This document shows, piece after piece, positions 24,460 to 34,495 of a stretch of DNA of 64,000 nucleotides. The notes beneath the pieces are model-generated. The model was given only the letters and a program-made list of their open reading frames with translations, was not told where the DNA came from and ran no database searches. The position numbers and the translations under genes are program-made. Position 1 is the first letter of the stretch; every line of letters begins with the position of its first letter. Source of the stretch: CAZUMW01 sp964621615 (GTDB taxonomy: Bacteria > Desulfobacterota > WTBG01 > CAIYCZ01 > CAIRTM01); assembly GCA_964621615.1 (NCBI GenBank), contig CAZUMW010000019.1:12261-76260 (forward strand). The letters run 5' to 3'.

Positions 24460-27099
24460 ATGAAAAAATTGTGTAATCGGATGCTGCTGATCGTGCTGTT
24501 GTCCGGGTGCTGTATCATGCACGTCGGGTGTAAAGAGACAGCTCCGCGGACAACGGAGGACGGCTCAGCGTGGGAAGCGGTCATTGAAGCGGGCTTCGGC
24601 AGCACGGAAAACTACGGCGTTGTTGCCATGGCTGAATACCGCGGGCAGCTGTATGCCATGACCAGAAATGAAACACAGGGCGCTGAAATATGGCGCACAA
24701 ACGATGCGGGCGGCTGGGAGCAGGTGCTGTATCCGGGCGGGGAGCAAAACGGGATATACGGAAATCCCTGGATCGACTGTATGTGGGGGGCAATGGCTGT
24801 ATTTCAGAACAGGCTGTATTGCGGATTTTCATCGGGGCATCAGGGAAAGGTGTATGACTCAACAGGATGTGAAATATGGCGCTATGACGGCTCGGGCTGG
24901 GAGCCGGTGATTTCCGACAAACGGGATACCGAAGAGTCCGGAACGATTACGACGATTTCCGGCTGCGTGTCTGATGACGGCGACACAACGGCCCGGATAA
25001 CCGACAGCAGCAAGCACTGGGAGCCTGACCACTGGGCCGGGGGTGTTCTGCAGATCACCTCGGGCGAGGGTGCTTTCAGGCGCTTTGACATTGTGGGAAA
25101 CACCGGCGACACGCTAACCGTTCAGCAGAACGAGCAGGCGGGCAATCTGGGGCAGGAGCATACGGTGTGCGAAGCACAGCATTTCAAAAACCCCTATCCG
25201 CCGTTTGTCGAATATGACCGCGGCGGCATTGCGGCGGGAGACTCATACAGCATCGGCACCGGCTGGGATGAAAACGGGTTCGGCAATTACTGGAACAAAA
25301 TGATCCCCTCGATGGTCATTTTTAACAATACGCTGTATGTGAGCACTGCGCTCAACAATGACTACGGCGCTCAGGTCTGGTGCACAAAAGACGGTGACAC
25401 CTGGAGCGTGACCGAGCCGGCTTACAGCTTGGGCAATTTTCACAGCGACGAGGATTATCGCGACGGAAACCGGCCCATAAGCACAAGCATCCCCTGTTTG
25501 TGCGTTTCATCGGTGTCGGGGGAGCCGGTGCTGTATGCCGGCGGAACCGGCGCGGCCGGCAACAAAGGGAAGTGTGCGCGCATGGCGCGGCTGACCGATA
25601 CGGGATGGGAGCTTATTGTTGACGGCGACGTCGACGACAATGACAGCGGCAGCAATGAAAACGGATTCGGCTGCGGCATGGACTGCAGCATGTGGAACGG
25701 AAATTATATGCCCTGGAGCATGGCAGAAAGCAGCGGGCGGCTGTACGTCGGCATTCAGACGCTTGCCGGCGCCCGGGTGCTGTATACGGACAACGCGAGC
25801 CCTGAAGACGGAAGCTGGCATTACAGCGCAGGGGGCGACTCGGGCATACTCAACGGGTTTGACGGCGTGCAGAACCGGGGAAAGTGGTTTTTAAGCATGT
25901 ATCAGAATATTGCAGCAAATCTGTTTTCCTTTGACGGAGAGCTGTATGCCGGTCTGGTCTCAAACTTTGCGCCCAAGCTGGGTATGGATGAGCGCTATCT
26001 GACCGGCGCTCAGCTGTGGCGTACAGCGGACGGCACCGCCTGGGTTCCGGTTACCCTGAGCGGGTTCGGCGACAGCCGCGCTGTCAGCGTCAGCTCCTTT
26101 GTGCAGCATGACGGCGCGCTGTATGTCGGCATCGCAAAGGCAAGCGGTGACGGCCCGGAAGGGCTTGAGCCGCCGGAGGGAGGCATGATTTACCGGCTTG
26201 TTTCTCAGCCCGGCGTTCCGGAACCGGCGTATGATAGCGCGCAGTCATATGAAGCAACAATGCCTGAGAGCGCAGATCCGGTCGATGTATACTATCCGGA
26301 CACGATCAGCCCGGATAATGACACGCAGCGCCGGTTTCCGGTGGCGCTTCTGCTGCAGGGGGCCTATTGCGATAAATCGATATATTCAGCGTACGCATCC
26401 GCTGTTGCCCGCTACGGGTTTATCGTGGCGGTGCCCAATCACTTCCGCTCCTATGAGGTGTACGGCTACCCCATGGAGGGGCTGTTTTCCGAACAGCAGC
26501 AGCTCTATGAGGTGCTGTCATTTATGGCCGGCGAGAATGACGATCCCGGGTCGCCGGTAAGCGGCCGCGTCGACACCTCGCGCCTTGTGCTGCTTGGCCA
26601 CTCCTTCGGTGCGGCGTGCGGGATTATGGCTATTCAGAACACGTGCATGCCCCCGTTCTGTGAAGGGGGTTATTTTACACGTCCCGAAGAGCTGAAAGCC
26701 GCTGCGCTGAGCGGCATAAAAACGCCGCTCGGCGGCGCTGTGCCGACCGGCAACCTGGGGCTGCCGCTTGCAATTGTCAACGGCGCTCTTGACAGCAATG
26801 CCACCTATGATGAAACGAAGCGGACCTATGAGGGAATCGCGGATACTCCAAAAGCGCTTGTATTCATAAAGGGCGCAAATCACTACGGGCTGTGCAATGA
26901 GAATAACCCCTCCGGGCCAAGCCCCGACGAGAACGAGCCTGCAATCAGCCAGGAGCAAAGCATTGAAACAGCAGCGCGCTGGAGCGCCCTGTTTCTGCAG
27001 GCGCATGCCCTGGATGACGGGGATGCATGGAATTATATCTACAACACCGGGAAATATCTTGATTCAGGGGTTGAGGTTTTTTCGGATCCAGAACAATGA
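24460..27099 (+). CDS. Lipoprotein: beta-propeller-like repeats fused to alpha/beta hydrolase
   Basis: 879 residues. ATG 24460 is chosen because AAGGAAC lies upstream and the protein then starts with a clean signal ending in LLSGC. Residues about 40-580 hold about six repeats of a pattern like LYxG...IWR...GW..V, as in BNR/propeller proteins. From 588 on there is an alpha/beta-hydrolase of the dienelactone-hydrolase/cutinase-like type: Ser715 in GHSFG, Asp778 in GALDSN and His808 in GANHYG form a likely triad. A lipid-anchored hydrolase in the outer envelope, with the propeller as binding part. It is the first gene after the sigma-54-type promoter and the SDR gene follows after 18 nt. Confidence 0.82.
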   Translation: MKKLCNRMLLIVLLSGCCIMHVGCKETAPRTTEDGSAWEAVIEAGFGSTENYGVVAMAEYRGQLYAMTRNETQGAEIWRTNDAGGWEQVLYPGGEQNGIYGNPWIDCMWGAMAVFQNRLYCGFSSGHQGKVYDSTGCEIWRYDGSGWEPVISDKRDTEESGTITTISGCVSDDGDTTARITDSSKHWEPDHWAGGVLQITSGEGAFRRFDIVGNTGDTLTVQQNEQAGNLGQEHTVCEAQHFKNPYPPFVEYDRGGIAAGDSYSIGTGWDENGFGNYWNKMIPSMVIFNNTLYVSTALNNDYGAQVWCTKDGDTWSVTEPAYSLGNFHSDEDYRDGNRPISTSIPCLCVSSVSGEPVLYAGGTGAAGNKGKCARMARLTDTGWELIVDGDVDDNDSGSNENGFGCGMDCSMWNGNYMPWSMAESSGRLYVGIQTLAGARVLYTDNASPEDGSWHYSAGGDSGILNGFDGVQNRGKWFLSMYQNIAANLFSFDGELYAGLVSNFAPKLGMDERYLTGAQLWRTADGTAWVPVTLSGFGDSRAVSVSSFVQHDGALYVGIAKASGDGPEGLEPPEGGMIYRLVSQPGVPEPAYDSAQSYEATMPESADPVDVYYPDTISPDNDTQRRFPVALLLQGAYCDKSIYSAYASAVARYGFIVAVPNHFRSYEVYGYPMEGLFSEQQQLYEVLSFMAGENDDPGSPVSGRVDTSRLVLLGHSFGAACGIMAIQNTCMPPFCEGGYFTRPEELKAAALSGIKTPLGGAVPTGNLGLPLAIVNGALDSNATYDETKRTYEGIADTPKALVFIKGANHYGLCNENNPSGPSPDENEPAISQEQSIETAARWSALFLQAHALDDGDAWNYIYNTGKYLDSGVEVFSDPEQ

Positions 27100-27117
27100 C
27101 ACACTGAAGGAGAACCT

Positions 27118-27807
27118 ATGGCAGATACACAACAAAGCGTTTTTGTTGCCGGCGCAACCGGCAGGCTTGGCCGGCTTGTGGTAGCAGAGCTGCTGAGCAG
27201 GGGATACCATGCGATCGCTCTGCTGGTGCGGCCCTTTGATCCTCCGGAGCCCCCCGGGCTTGCAGCGGATAATATCACACTGGCTGAGGGCGATCTGGCA
27301 TCGGCAGACTCTCTTGAAAAGGCAATGGCGGGAGCGGACTTTATGATAAGCGCAATCGGATCGAAAAAGCCTTTCAGCAAAAAAGAAAACGACAGAGTCG
27401 ACAACAGAGGCAACGCAAACCTTGTTCAGGCCGCTCGCCGCGCCGGGATTCGCCATGCTGTAGTGGTGTCCTCTATAGGCGCCGGCAACAGCAGGGAGGC
27501 GGTATCCTGCATATACCGGCTTGCCATGGGCCCGGTACTGCGCGCAAAGACGCGGTCCGAAGACGCTATCCGGTCGTGCGGTATTGCGTATACGATTATC
27601 CGGCCCGGTGGATATACCCAAAAAGATCTGCCGGATGATGTCGCCTTCGGAGAGGGCGGCAAAATTACCGGGCTGGTCAAAAGAGAGCAGATAGCCCGGG
27701 TGTGCGTCGATGCGCTGAGCACCGCGGCCATGCGGAACAGAACGCTCGAGGTGGTTAATGCCGCGGCGCTGCGGGACGGCCGCGATGAGTTTGTCATAAA
27801 AATATAA
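27118..27807 (+). CDS. NAD(P)-binding atypical short-chain reductase (NmrA/SDR-a5-like)
   Basis: 229 residues. The N-terminal VFVAGATGRLGRLVV is the GxxGxxG dinucleotide site of atypical SDRs; AIGSKK and HAVVVSSIGA follow in the expected order, and the catalytic Tyr-x3-Lys is not obvious. Such proteins are NADPH-dependent reductases or redox sensors; substrate unknown. GAAGGAGA lies 7 nt before ATG. It follows the hydrolase lipoprotein closely and is probably in its operon. Confidence 0.82.
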   Translation: MADTQQSVFVAGATGRLGRLVVAELLSRGYHAIALLVRPFDPPEPPGLAADNITLAEGDLASADSLEKAMAGADFMISAIGSKKPFSKKENDRVDNRGNANLVQAARRAGIRHAVVVSSIGAGNSREAVSCIYRLAMGPVLRAKTRSEDAIRSCGIAYTIIRPGGYTQKDLPDDVAFGEGGKITGLVKREQIARVCVDALSTAAMRNRTLEVVNAAALRDGRDEFVIKI

Positions 27808-28015
27808 CCTGATTTGAGCGATTTTAAGGCATCACAGGCAGCATCACTGCTTTTCGCTCATTCTCAGTCCCGCTTCAGCAGGGATTCCGAGGTGTTTATT
27901 TAGTATGCAATGTACAAACCCGCTCAAAGCAATGATGATGCCTGTGCGTTGAACACATTGTACCGGTGAAAAATAACTCAGTTTAGGTACAAAAAAAGAA
28001 AGAAAGGAGCAGCTG

Positions 28016-28738
28016 ATGTCCGATGCATATTCGTTTCCTCCGTACGAAGAACAAATGACCGTGGTGCTGAATAAGTTCAGCGGCACAATGATGGATACAT
28101 ACGGCGGTGAGGACATTACGCCGCTGCGGAACCTGAAAGGGGGCGGCCTCACGGGAAGCTTTAAATATCTTTATGCCGCGCCCGGCCTGGAAAAAATCGT
28201 ATTCGGCGTTCAGACCTATCGCGAAAAGCTGAAGACATATACCACCCTTGTTTTCCCGGATGATCATCACGCGCTGCCGGTTTATTCCTCCTTCTGGGCG
28301 GAAAGCCAGAAGGGCAGCTACTTTATTATCGACCTCTATCCGACCGCAGACTGCATATGCGATCTCGGCTACATGGAAAAATATCTGCGGCCGCTGGAGG
28401 ATTTGTATGATGAAGGAAAAAAATATTTCAAAGGCGATTCAATACGAAACCCCGACTGGTTCCGCGCGCTGGTATCCCCCTACTGCATCTCGACCGAGGT
28501 AAGCCCCAGCACAAAGGAATCTCAGGACCGGATTCTGCAGCTGATGACCGGCTATCTTGATATCTATTACCGGCTCTGGGAGTCGCGTGAGCCCTGTGAT
28601 GATGATTATATGCAGCCGCTCAATGCCCGCAAAACGGCGATGCGAACCGTTTTAAAGGAAAATGACCCCGGCGGCATTATGCTGGAAAATGCCGTGGGGC
28701 ATGAGCTGGCAGAGCTTACTCTGAAGGCACTGTTTTAA
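28016..28738 (+). CDS. Unrecognised protein, possibly of bilin-reductase (HY2/RCCR) fold
   Basis: 240 residues, cytoplasmic. AAAGGAG lies upstream of ATG 28016. The central part has strands typical of an antiparallel sandwich, with LPVYSSFWAES then YFIIDLYPTAD, followed by a helical stretch YMEKYLRPLEDLYDEG. The order recalls ferredoxin-dependent bilin reductases and red chlorophyll catabolite reductase, in which an acidic residue follows DLxP. Similarity is weak and by eye only. Neighbours are flavin- and NAD-linked reductases, so a reductive role is plausible. Confidence 0.4.
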   Translation: MSDAYSFPPYEEQMTVVLNKFSGTMMDTYGGEDITPLRNLKGGGLTGSFKYLYAAPGLEKIVFGVQTYREKLKTYTTLVFPDDHHALPVYSSFWAESQKGSYFIIDLYPTADCICDLGYMEKYLRPLEDLYDEGKKYFKGDSIRNPDWFRALVSPYCISTEVSPSTKESQDRILQLMTGYLDIYYRLWESREPCDDDYMQPLNARKTAMRTVLKENDPGGIMLENAVGHELAELTLKALF

Positions 28739-29067
28739 CGCGTTGGTTCACTTCTGTTCAACCTGTTGCTGCAGAATAACAGGCCGTGCCGGGCCGGGCT
28801 TTTCAAGAGCTCACAAAAACAGCGTTTAAGGGAAACCGGCCCGTGCTGCTTCATTGTCAGGGGGGGGCTCAGCTGTGGTTTTGCCGCAGCCGGTATGCAG
28901 TGGAAGGGCCGTATGTGTTCTGAAATCAGGAAATGTATCGCTTCTATATAGTACGCACATGATTGTGAGCTCAATTAAAGACCAGCCCGGCGCGGCTGTG
29001 AAATGGTATAGCACAGGGCGGAAAAGCGGCAGCCTGTCCGCCCAGTGAGTAAAACCGGGGAGAAACT
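28739..29067. other. Gap without a recognised gene
   Basis: About 330 nt between two same-strand genes. Short frames on both strands lack starts with ribosome-binding sites and show no family resemblance. No clear terminator or promoter. Confidence 0.4.
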
Positions 29068-29922
29068 ATGAACAGCGAATTTGCCGAAGTCAGGATGGTT
29101 GATAATTTCTATCAGAGCTCAAGCTTTTTCCCGATGCCGGTGGTGCTTATAAGCACGCATTCTGAGTCGGGCCGGACCAACCTGGGCCCCTACTCGCTGT
29201 GCTTTCCGCACGTGGTGACCGGCGGCTCCGGCTATGCCATGATGCTGATTGCACGGGGGACCAGCAATACGGCACAGAATATTATCAGAACGAAAACCTG
29301 TTCCATAAACTTTATTCCCGATAAAAAGAAGTACATGAAAAACTGCGTTGCGCTCGGCTTTCCCGGCGAGTCAACCGAGGAAAAAATGAAAAACAGCATA
29401 TTCACCCTGGCGCCCTCCAGCCGGCCTGACAGCGGCGGGCGGCGCCATCCTGAAATTGTGCGCGAGGCGGTGCAGGTGTTCGAGTGCACCTGGGATGACA
29501 GCTATCCCCTTAAAGACAGGGAGGAGCTGGTGGAATGTCATTTTCTGCTGCGCATTGACAGCATTCTTCTGAAACAGAAATGGTATCAGTGTCTTCTCAA
29601 AGGCACGGGCTTCCCGCGGCTGCCGGTTGACTACGGGTTCAGAGATAACGTCAGGTTCTGGTTCTCCCGGCACTCGCGGCCGTATAAAGTCCCTATTCCC
29701 AAAGATAAGGGCAACAGCTTTGAGATGGTCAAATATGCCTGCACGCATTTTGACCCCGAGATCGTCTGGGAGGATGAGGCGTGCGCCAAAATTCTCAAAG
29801 TGCCCGGCATTTTTTTGAAGACGGTTATTTCCGGAGTGGTTAAAGAGGCAAAAAAGGAGGGCATTACCACTATCACCCCTGAGTTTATGGACAAGGTTAG
29901 AAACAAGCGCTCCGGCAAATGA
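29068..29922 (+). CDS. Flavin reductase-like FMN-binding split-barrel protein
   Basis: 284 residues. The N-terminal PMPVVLISTHSESGRTNLGPYSL and the IIRTKTCSINFIP segment are the usual strands of the flavin-reductase-like (DIM6/NTAB) split barrel that binds FMN. The C-terminal 100 residues are an extension of unknown role. GGGGAG lies 7 nt before ATG. These proteins reduce flavins or act as flavin enzymes; here it is set between hydrolase and ene-reductase genes, so it could supply reduced flavin or act on the same substrate. Confidence 0.75.
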   Translation: MNSEFAEVRMVDNFYQSSSFFPMPVVLISTHSESGRTNLGPYSLCFPHVVTGGSGYAMMLIARGTSNTAQNIIRTKTCSINFIPDKKKYMKNCVALGFPGESTEEKMKNSIFTLAPSSRPDSGGRRHPEIVREAVQVFECTWDDSYPLKDREELVECHFLLRIDSILLKQKWYQCLLKGTGFPRLPVDYGFRDNVRFWFSRHSRPYKVPIPKDKGNSFEMVKYACTHFDPEIVWEDEACAKILKVPGIFLKTVISGVVKEAKKEGITTITPEFMDKVRNKRSGK

Positions 29923-29999
29923 AAAGCTCCCGGTGAGCGCGTATGCGTATACACAATAGCGACACAGATAATGAATATGTAGGGCTACAGGGTACAGCT

Positions 30000-30764
30000 A
30001 TGAGAACAATAAAGGCAGTCATCTGCGCTGCTGCCGCCCTCATGCTGACGGCGCATACAAGCGCCGCGAGGGATGAGAGCTATCCGCCCCTGCCTGAAGC
30101 GCTGGCAGCCCTTGACAGCGATAACGGGGTGACAGTTACCTGCGGCACGCTGCAGGGCCGCATGGAAAACCCCTGCTATTATTGCTTTGAGCCCAGTGAC
30201 AGGCAGCCGGCAGCCGGCTTCATTCTATATCCGGGCGGGAAAGTCGATGCGCGCTCCTATGCCCCAACGGCCAGAAATATCGCCGCTGGAGGATATCTGG
30301 TTGTTGTTGTGTGTATGCCGAACGATCTTGCACATCTGGGATACAAGAGGGCGGCCGCGATCGTGCGCTCACGGCCTGAGATTGAAACATGGGCAATCGG
30401 CGGACACTCGATGGGCGGCTCCTTTGCCTGCCTGTATGCCAGGCGGCACCCCAACCAGATCGACGGCGTGGTACTGTGGGCCAGCTGGCCGTCGGCGCTG
30501 TTCCGGCTGGATCGCCGGAATATCGGGGCAATATCGATTTACGGGTCAAAGGACGGGTTTCCTGAATACATTGAAAACGGGGCGCGGCATCTTCCCCCCG
30601 ACACCGAGTTTGTACGGATCGAGGGCGGCAACCATACGCAGTTCGGCTACTATGACACCGCGCCTGAGGCGGTACAGGAACATGATCATCCTGCTGATAT
30701 TTCCAGGAAGGAGCAGCAGGAGCAGATAGTGGAGGCAACGGTTGATTTTCTTGATCAGCTGTAA
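30000..30764 (+). CDS. Exported alpha/beta hydrolase
   Basis: 254 residues from ATG 30000, which gives a signal peptide (about 1-23, ending TSAARD); the longer frame from 29943 would bury it. The alpha/beta-hydrolase_5-type fold shows GFILYPGGKVD (oxyanion region), nucleophile in GGHSMGGS, Asp in YGSKDGF and His in GGNHTQFG. Likely a periplasmic carboxylester hydrolase. It precedes the old-yellow-enzyme gene by 45 nt. It is the second hydrolase of the cluster, distinct in sequence from the one fused to the propeller. Confidence 0.82.
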   Translation: MRTIKAVICAAAALMLTAHTSAARDESYPPLPEALAALDSDNGVTVTCGTLQGRMENPCYYCFEPSDRQPAAGFILYPGGKVDARSYAPTARNIAAGGYLVVVVCMPNDLAHLGYKRAAAIVRSRPEIETWAIGGHSMGGSFACLYARRHPNQIDGVVLWASWPSALFRLDRRNIGAISIYGSKDGFPEYIENGARHLPPDTEFVRIEGGNHTQFGYYDTAPEAVQEHDHPADISRKEQQEQIVEATVDFLDQL

Positions 30765-30809
30765 CGGTATAAACGCTTTTTAAGATGTGCAGACAATGGA
30801 GAGTGCGTA

Positions 30810-32750
30810 ATGAAGCTGCTTGAGCCGGGACGAATCGGCACCATGGAGGTTAAAAACCGGATCATTATGGCTGCAATGGGCGTCAGGGGGCTGTGCGACC
30901 CGGACGGGGACTGGGGTGACCGCTTTCGTGCCTATTATGAGGCCCGTGCCAGAGGAGGGGTGGGGCTGATTACAACCGAGATGACCTTCGTGTCGCGTGC
31001 GCTTGAGCCGGTCGCGCGGCAGCTTTTTAATATAGAAAACGATCGCCACCGTGATTCAATGCGCAGGCTCGCCGATGCGCTTCACTCCCATGGGTGCAGG
31101 CTGAGCATTCAGCTGACCGCAGGGTTCGGGCGCGTGGTGCCTGCGGCCGTTATCGATGAGCGCGAGCCGCCGGTGTCGGCATCTGAAAACCCGAACTTCT
31201 ATGTGCCGGATTTCCCGGAGTACAGTTCCCGCGCGCTTACCGCTGAGGAGGCTGCGGCACTGGCAGAGTCGTTCGGATACGCGGCCCGCCGCTGCCGCGA
31301 GGCAGGCGCCGACTGCGTTGAGCTTCACGGCCACGAGGGATATCTGATGGATCAGTTTATGACCGCCCTGTGGAACCGCCGCACGGACCGCTACGGCGGC
31401 TCGCGTGAAAAACGGCTTACCTTTGTAAAAGAGGCGATGGAAGCGATACGGCGGGAAGCGGGCGAAGACTTTCCCGTCATCTTCCGGTACGGCGTGACGC
31501 ACTATCTTGAGGGCGGCCGCGATATTGAGGAGGGAATCTGGATCGCCGGCGAGCTCGAAAAAATGGGCGCAAGCGCCCTGCATGTTGATGCAGGCTGCTA
31601 TGAAACCGGGTGGTGGCCCCACCCGCCGCAGTATCAGCCGCCGGCATGTCTGGCAGAGCTGGCCGAGCGGGTAAAAAAAGCCGTGGCGATACCGGTGATC
31701 GCTGTGGGGCGGTTGCACTATCCTGACGTGGCCGAGCAGGTCCTTCAAAGCGCCAAAGCCGACTTTGTTGCTATCGGCAGGGGGCTTCTCTCAGAGCCGG
31801 ACTGGGTTAATAAAGTAGCAAGCGACCGCAGCAACGAGATTATGCCCTGCCTGGGCTGTCATGAGGGGTGCCTGTGGCAGATGATCGCCGGCGAGCCGAC
31901 CAGCTGCGCGCTGCGCCCGCTGACCGGGCATGAAACCCAATGGATGCTGACGCCGATAACAGGAAAGCGGTCCCTGCTGGTTGTCGGAGGCGGGCCGGCC
32001 GGCATCGAGGCTGCCCGGGCAGGTGCTGAGCGGGGCTTTGACGTCACGTTGTGGGAAGCGGGAAAACGCCTGGGCGGCAATCTCCGGCCCGCATCGGTGC
32101 CGCCGTTCAAGCGGGACATCGCAGCCTATCTTTCCTATCTTGAAGGTCTGGTAGACCGCCTTGGAATACAGGTGGTGTACGGCAAGCGGGCTGCGCCTGA
32201 GGATGTCCGCGCATGCGGTGCCGATCATGTCGTGGTCGCAACCGGCGCCCTCATGGAGCCGCTGCCGTTTTACGGCAATAATACGTTCAGCCTGATTGAT
32301 GTCTTAAGCGGCAGGCAGGCCACCGGTGAAACTATACTTATTATGGGAGCAGGGGTTGCCGGATGCGAAACAGCTGCACATTTTGCCCTTCAGGGCAAAA
32401 AGGTTATTTTGTGCGCCCGGGCCGATGATGATGCGCTGGACACGGATATGGTTGATATGCATAACCGCTCGATGCTGCTGCGAATGGTTCGGCACCCTAA
32501 TATAAGCATATACAGAGGAACGATACCTGTCCGGCTTGAGCAGGGCGGCGTTATTGCAAAGAGGCAGTACAGCAGCATATATCTTGCAGCGGACAGCCTT
32601 GTTTTTGCCGGGCGCATGTTTCCGGACAGCGGACTGGCAGAGGCGCTCAAAGATATGGAAAATGTAACGGCAGTGGGTGACTGCAAAGCGCCGGGCACCA
32701 TTATGGATGCCGTATGGAGCGCCTTTGAGACGATTCGAACTTTGCCATAA
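30810..32750 (+). CDS. NADH:flavin oxidoreductase, 2-enoate/2,4-dienoyl-CoA reductase type
   Basis: 646 residues. The FMN-binding old-yellow-enzyme TIM barrel (1-340) contains LHGHEGYLMDQF and DRYGGS. A [4Fe-4S] site is formed by C347, C350, C354 and C366 (C-x2-C-x3-C-x11-C). The C-terminal half is an FAD/NAD(P)H disulfide-oxidoreductase fold starting LLVVGGGPAGIEAA (about 388-402), with a second dinucleotide site ILIMGAGVAGCETA (about 510). Enzymes of this plan (FadH, enoate reductase, bile-acid BaiCD/BaiH) reduce activated C=C bonds. Cytoplasmic. Set among hydrolases and envelope proteins, it probably reduces an imported unsaturated substrate. Confidence 0.9.
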   Translation: MKLLEPGRIGTMEVKNRIIMAAMGVRGLCDPDGDWGDRFRAYYEARARGGVGLITTEMTFVSRALEPVARQLFNIENDRHRDSMRRLADALHSHGCRLSIQLTAGFGRVVPAAVIDEREPPVSASENPNFYVPDFPEYSSRALTAEEAAALAESFGYAARRCREAGADCVELHGHEGYLMDQFMTALWNRRTDRYGGSREKRLTFVKEAMEAIRREAGEDFPVIFRYGVTHYLEGGRDIEEGIWIAGELEKMGASALHVDAGCYETGWWPHPPQYQPPACLAELAERVKKAVAIPVIAVGRLHYPDVAEQVLQSAKADFVAIGRGLLSEPDWVNKVASDRSNEIMPCLGCHEGCLWQMIAGEPTSCALRPLTGHETQWMLTPITGKRSLLVVGGGPAGIEAARAGAERGFDVTLWEAGKRLGGNLRPASVPPFKRDIAAYLSYLEGLVDRLGIQVVYGKRAAPEDVRACGADHVVVATGALMEPLPFYGNNTFSLIDVLSGRQATGETILIMGAGVAGCETAAHFALQGKKVILCARADDDALDTDMVDMHNRSMLLRMVRHPNISIYRGTIPVRLEQGGVIAKRQYSSIYLAADSLVFAGRMFPDSGLAEALKDMENVTAVGDCKAPGTIMDAVWSAFETIRTLP

Positions 32751-32902
32751 CGGTCATGACGGCAAAAGACCTTCTATGCCTGTGATGAAAATAACCGTAT
32801 TGAAGCTCCACAAAAAGTCGTGCAGAAATCCCAAGAGCATCTCATGTCATGCAGCGTTACCGCATGAAAAGTGAATGCAATATACCCGAAAAGGGGAGGT
32901 CA

Positions 32903-34495
32903 ATGGCTGAAAAAATGATACCACGGGCGGCAGCGTTTGCCGCTGCAGCGCTGGCAGCACTGATTATTGCCGACTGCCGAAGCGCATGCGCGTCGAGCAA
33001 ATTTATGGACGGCAGGCTGGTGATCAGCGGCTTTGTGAAAGAAACGGCGTTTATCCGCACGGCATATCTAGACCGGGAAAAATATTATCACGACTCGAAC
33101 CTCGATTTTCTTCAGACGTCTGCGCTGTTTGAAACGCTGTATACCCTGAAGGATGATTATGACTTTCAGGTGCGGGTGTTTGGAGGGCTGAAGGGCTGGT
33201 GGCAAAAGGCGCACTATCTGGATGATGATTATCACGACAGCATTCCCACTCGCGATCGCAGGGAGTGGGTGCGCCCCCGGCGCTTTATAGACGACTGTAT
33301 TACCGAGGCCTATCTTGAGGTTATCAGGGGGCCGCTGCAGATCAGGGTCGGAAAGCAGATTGTTACCTGGGGGCAGCTGAATCTCGAGCGGTTTGCCGAT
33401 GTGGTGAATCCCACCGACTTCCGCAGGGGCTACCCGGGCGTTAACAGCTGGGAGGAGGTAAAGCAGGGAATCTGGATGATCAGGATGCTGTATCAGACGA
33501 TGCTTCCGGGAAATCTGCTGTTTGAAACAATAATTAACCCCGGTGACTTTAAAAACATACTCCTGCAGGTCGAAGCTGCGCAGCCCGGCAGCCTGGCCTA
33601 TACCAACCGCTTTTTCGACCCCGAGCATCAGCGCTTCGGCATCTACCACTGGCAGCGCGACAAGTGGAATCATGACGCGCCCGGCTGGAACATGAAGGAC
33701 AACTGGGAGCTCGGGTTCCGTGTGCGGGGTCACGTGAGGGGTATTGACTGGACGCTTTTGTATTGGAATGCGCGGGATGACGGACCGGTTGCGCACCCGG
33801 ACCGGATAGGTGAATATACGCTGTCATACATATTTTCAGGCATAAGGACAGCCATGCGGCAGCAGTGGGTTCCCCCCTCATCCATGAGCGAGCGGGTATA
33901 TTATTACAAGCGCTATACAACCATCGGCGGAACCGCCCAGTACTACTCGCAGCTGCTGTGGGATACCGTCTGGCGGCTGGAGTGGTTTTATGAGATTAAC
34001 CGCCCCATGAACAAGGCAGCCGGCGGTGACCAGGCCGGGATATACGGGTGGACCCGGCGCAATGTGCTCGGCATTGCACTGCAGGCCAACAAAAATCTGT
34101 ATATCCCCGGGTTTACCAACACCGTTCTGGCGAACAACGCAATGCTTGAGCTCTCGGTGAGCTACGGATGGACGAAAATATTCAATCATGACCGCGATCT
34201 GGTAACCAGCGACCGGGGATTCTACTACAAATCGAGCGTGCACGATGTGATCACCTGTTTTATGCGGCAGAGCCTGTGTCAGGGCAAGTTCATGTTTGTG
34301 TTTGTCGGAAACTATTATCTGCGAACAAACAAATGGCAGGCGATTCCGACGATGAGCTATATATTTCCGGGCGCGCACTGGCGCTTTGATTTCGGGTTTG
34401 CCGCTCACGGGGGGGCAAACAGAGAGTATGCGGAAAGCTATTATTCTTCGCCGTCACGGGACAGGATTATACTGCGGCTGCGTTATGAGTTCTGA
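32903..34495 (+). CDS. DUF1302-type outer-membrane protein
   Basis: 530 residues from ATG 32903, preceded by AGGGGAGG; the frame opens upstream at 32849 but without a site. Signal peptide about 1-31, ending ACASS. The mature protein has alternating amphipathic strands and ends in LRLRYEF, a C-terminal aromatic typical of beta-barrels. GRLVISGFVKETAF near the N-terminus and VGKQIVTWGQLN are hallmarks of the DUF1302 family, which is regularly encoded next to DUF1329, YCF48-like and RND genes, as here. Probably a channel or receptor for a hydrophobic compound. Confidence 0.82.
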   Translation: MAEKMIPRAAAFAAAALAALIIADCRSACASSKFMDGRLVISGFVKETAFIRTAYLDREKYYHDSNLDFLQTSALFETLYTLKDDYDFQVRVFGGLKGWWQKAHYLDDDYHDSIPTRDRREWVRPRRFIDDCITEAYLEVIRGPLQIRVGKQIVTWGQLNLERFADVVNPTDFRRGYPGVNSWEEVKQGIWMIRMLYQTMLPGNLLFETIINPGDFKNILLQVEAAQPGSLAYTNRFFDPEHQRFGIYHWQRDKWNHDAPGWNMKDNWELGFRVRGHVRGIDWTLLYWNARDDGPVAHPDRIGEYTLSYIFSGIRTAMRQQWVPPSSMSERVYYYKRYTTIGGTAQYYSQLLWDTVWRLEWFYEINRPMNKAAGGDQAGIYGWTRRNVLGIALQANKNLYIPGFTNTVLANNAMLELSVSYGWTKIFNHDRDLVTSDRGFYYKSSVHDVITCFMRQSLCQGKFMFVFVGNYYLRTNKWQAIPTMSYIFPGAHWRFDFGFAAHGGANREYAESYYSSPSRDRIILRLRYEF

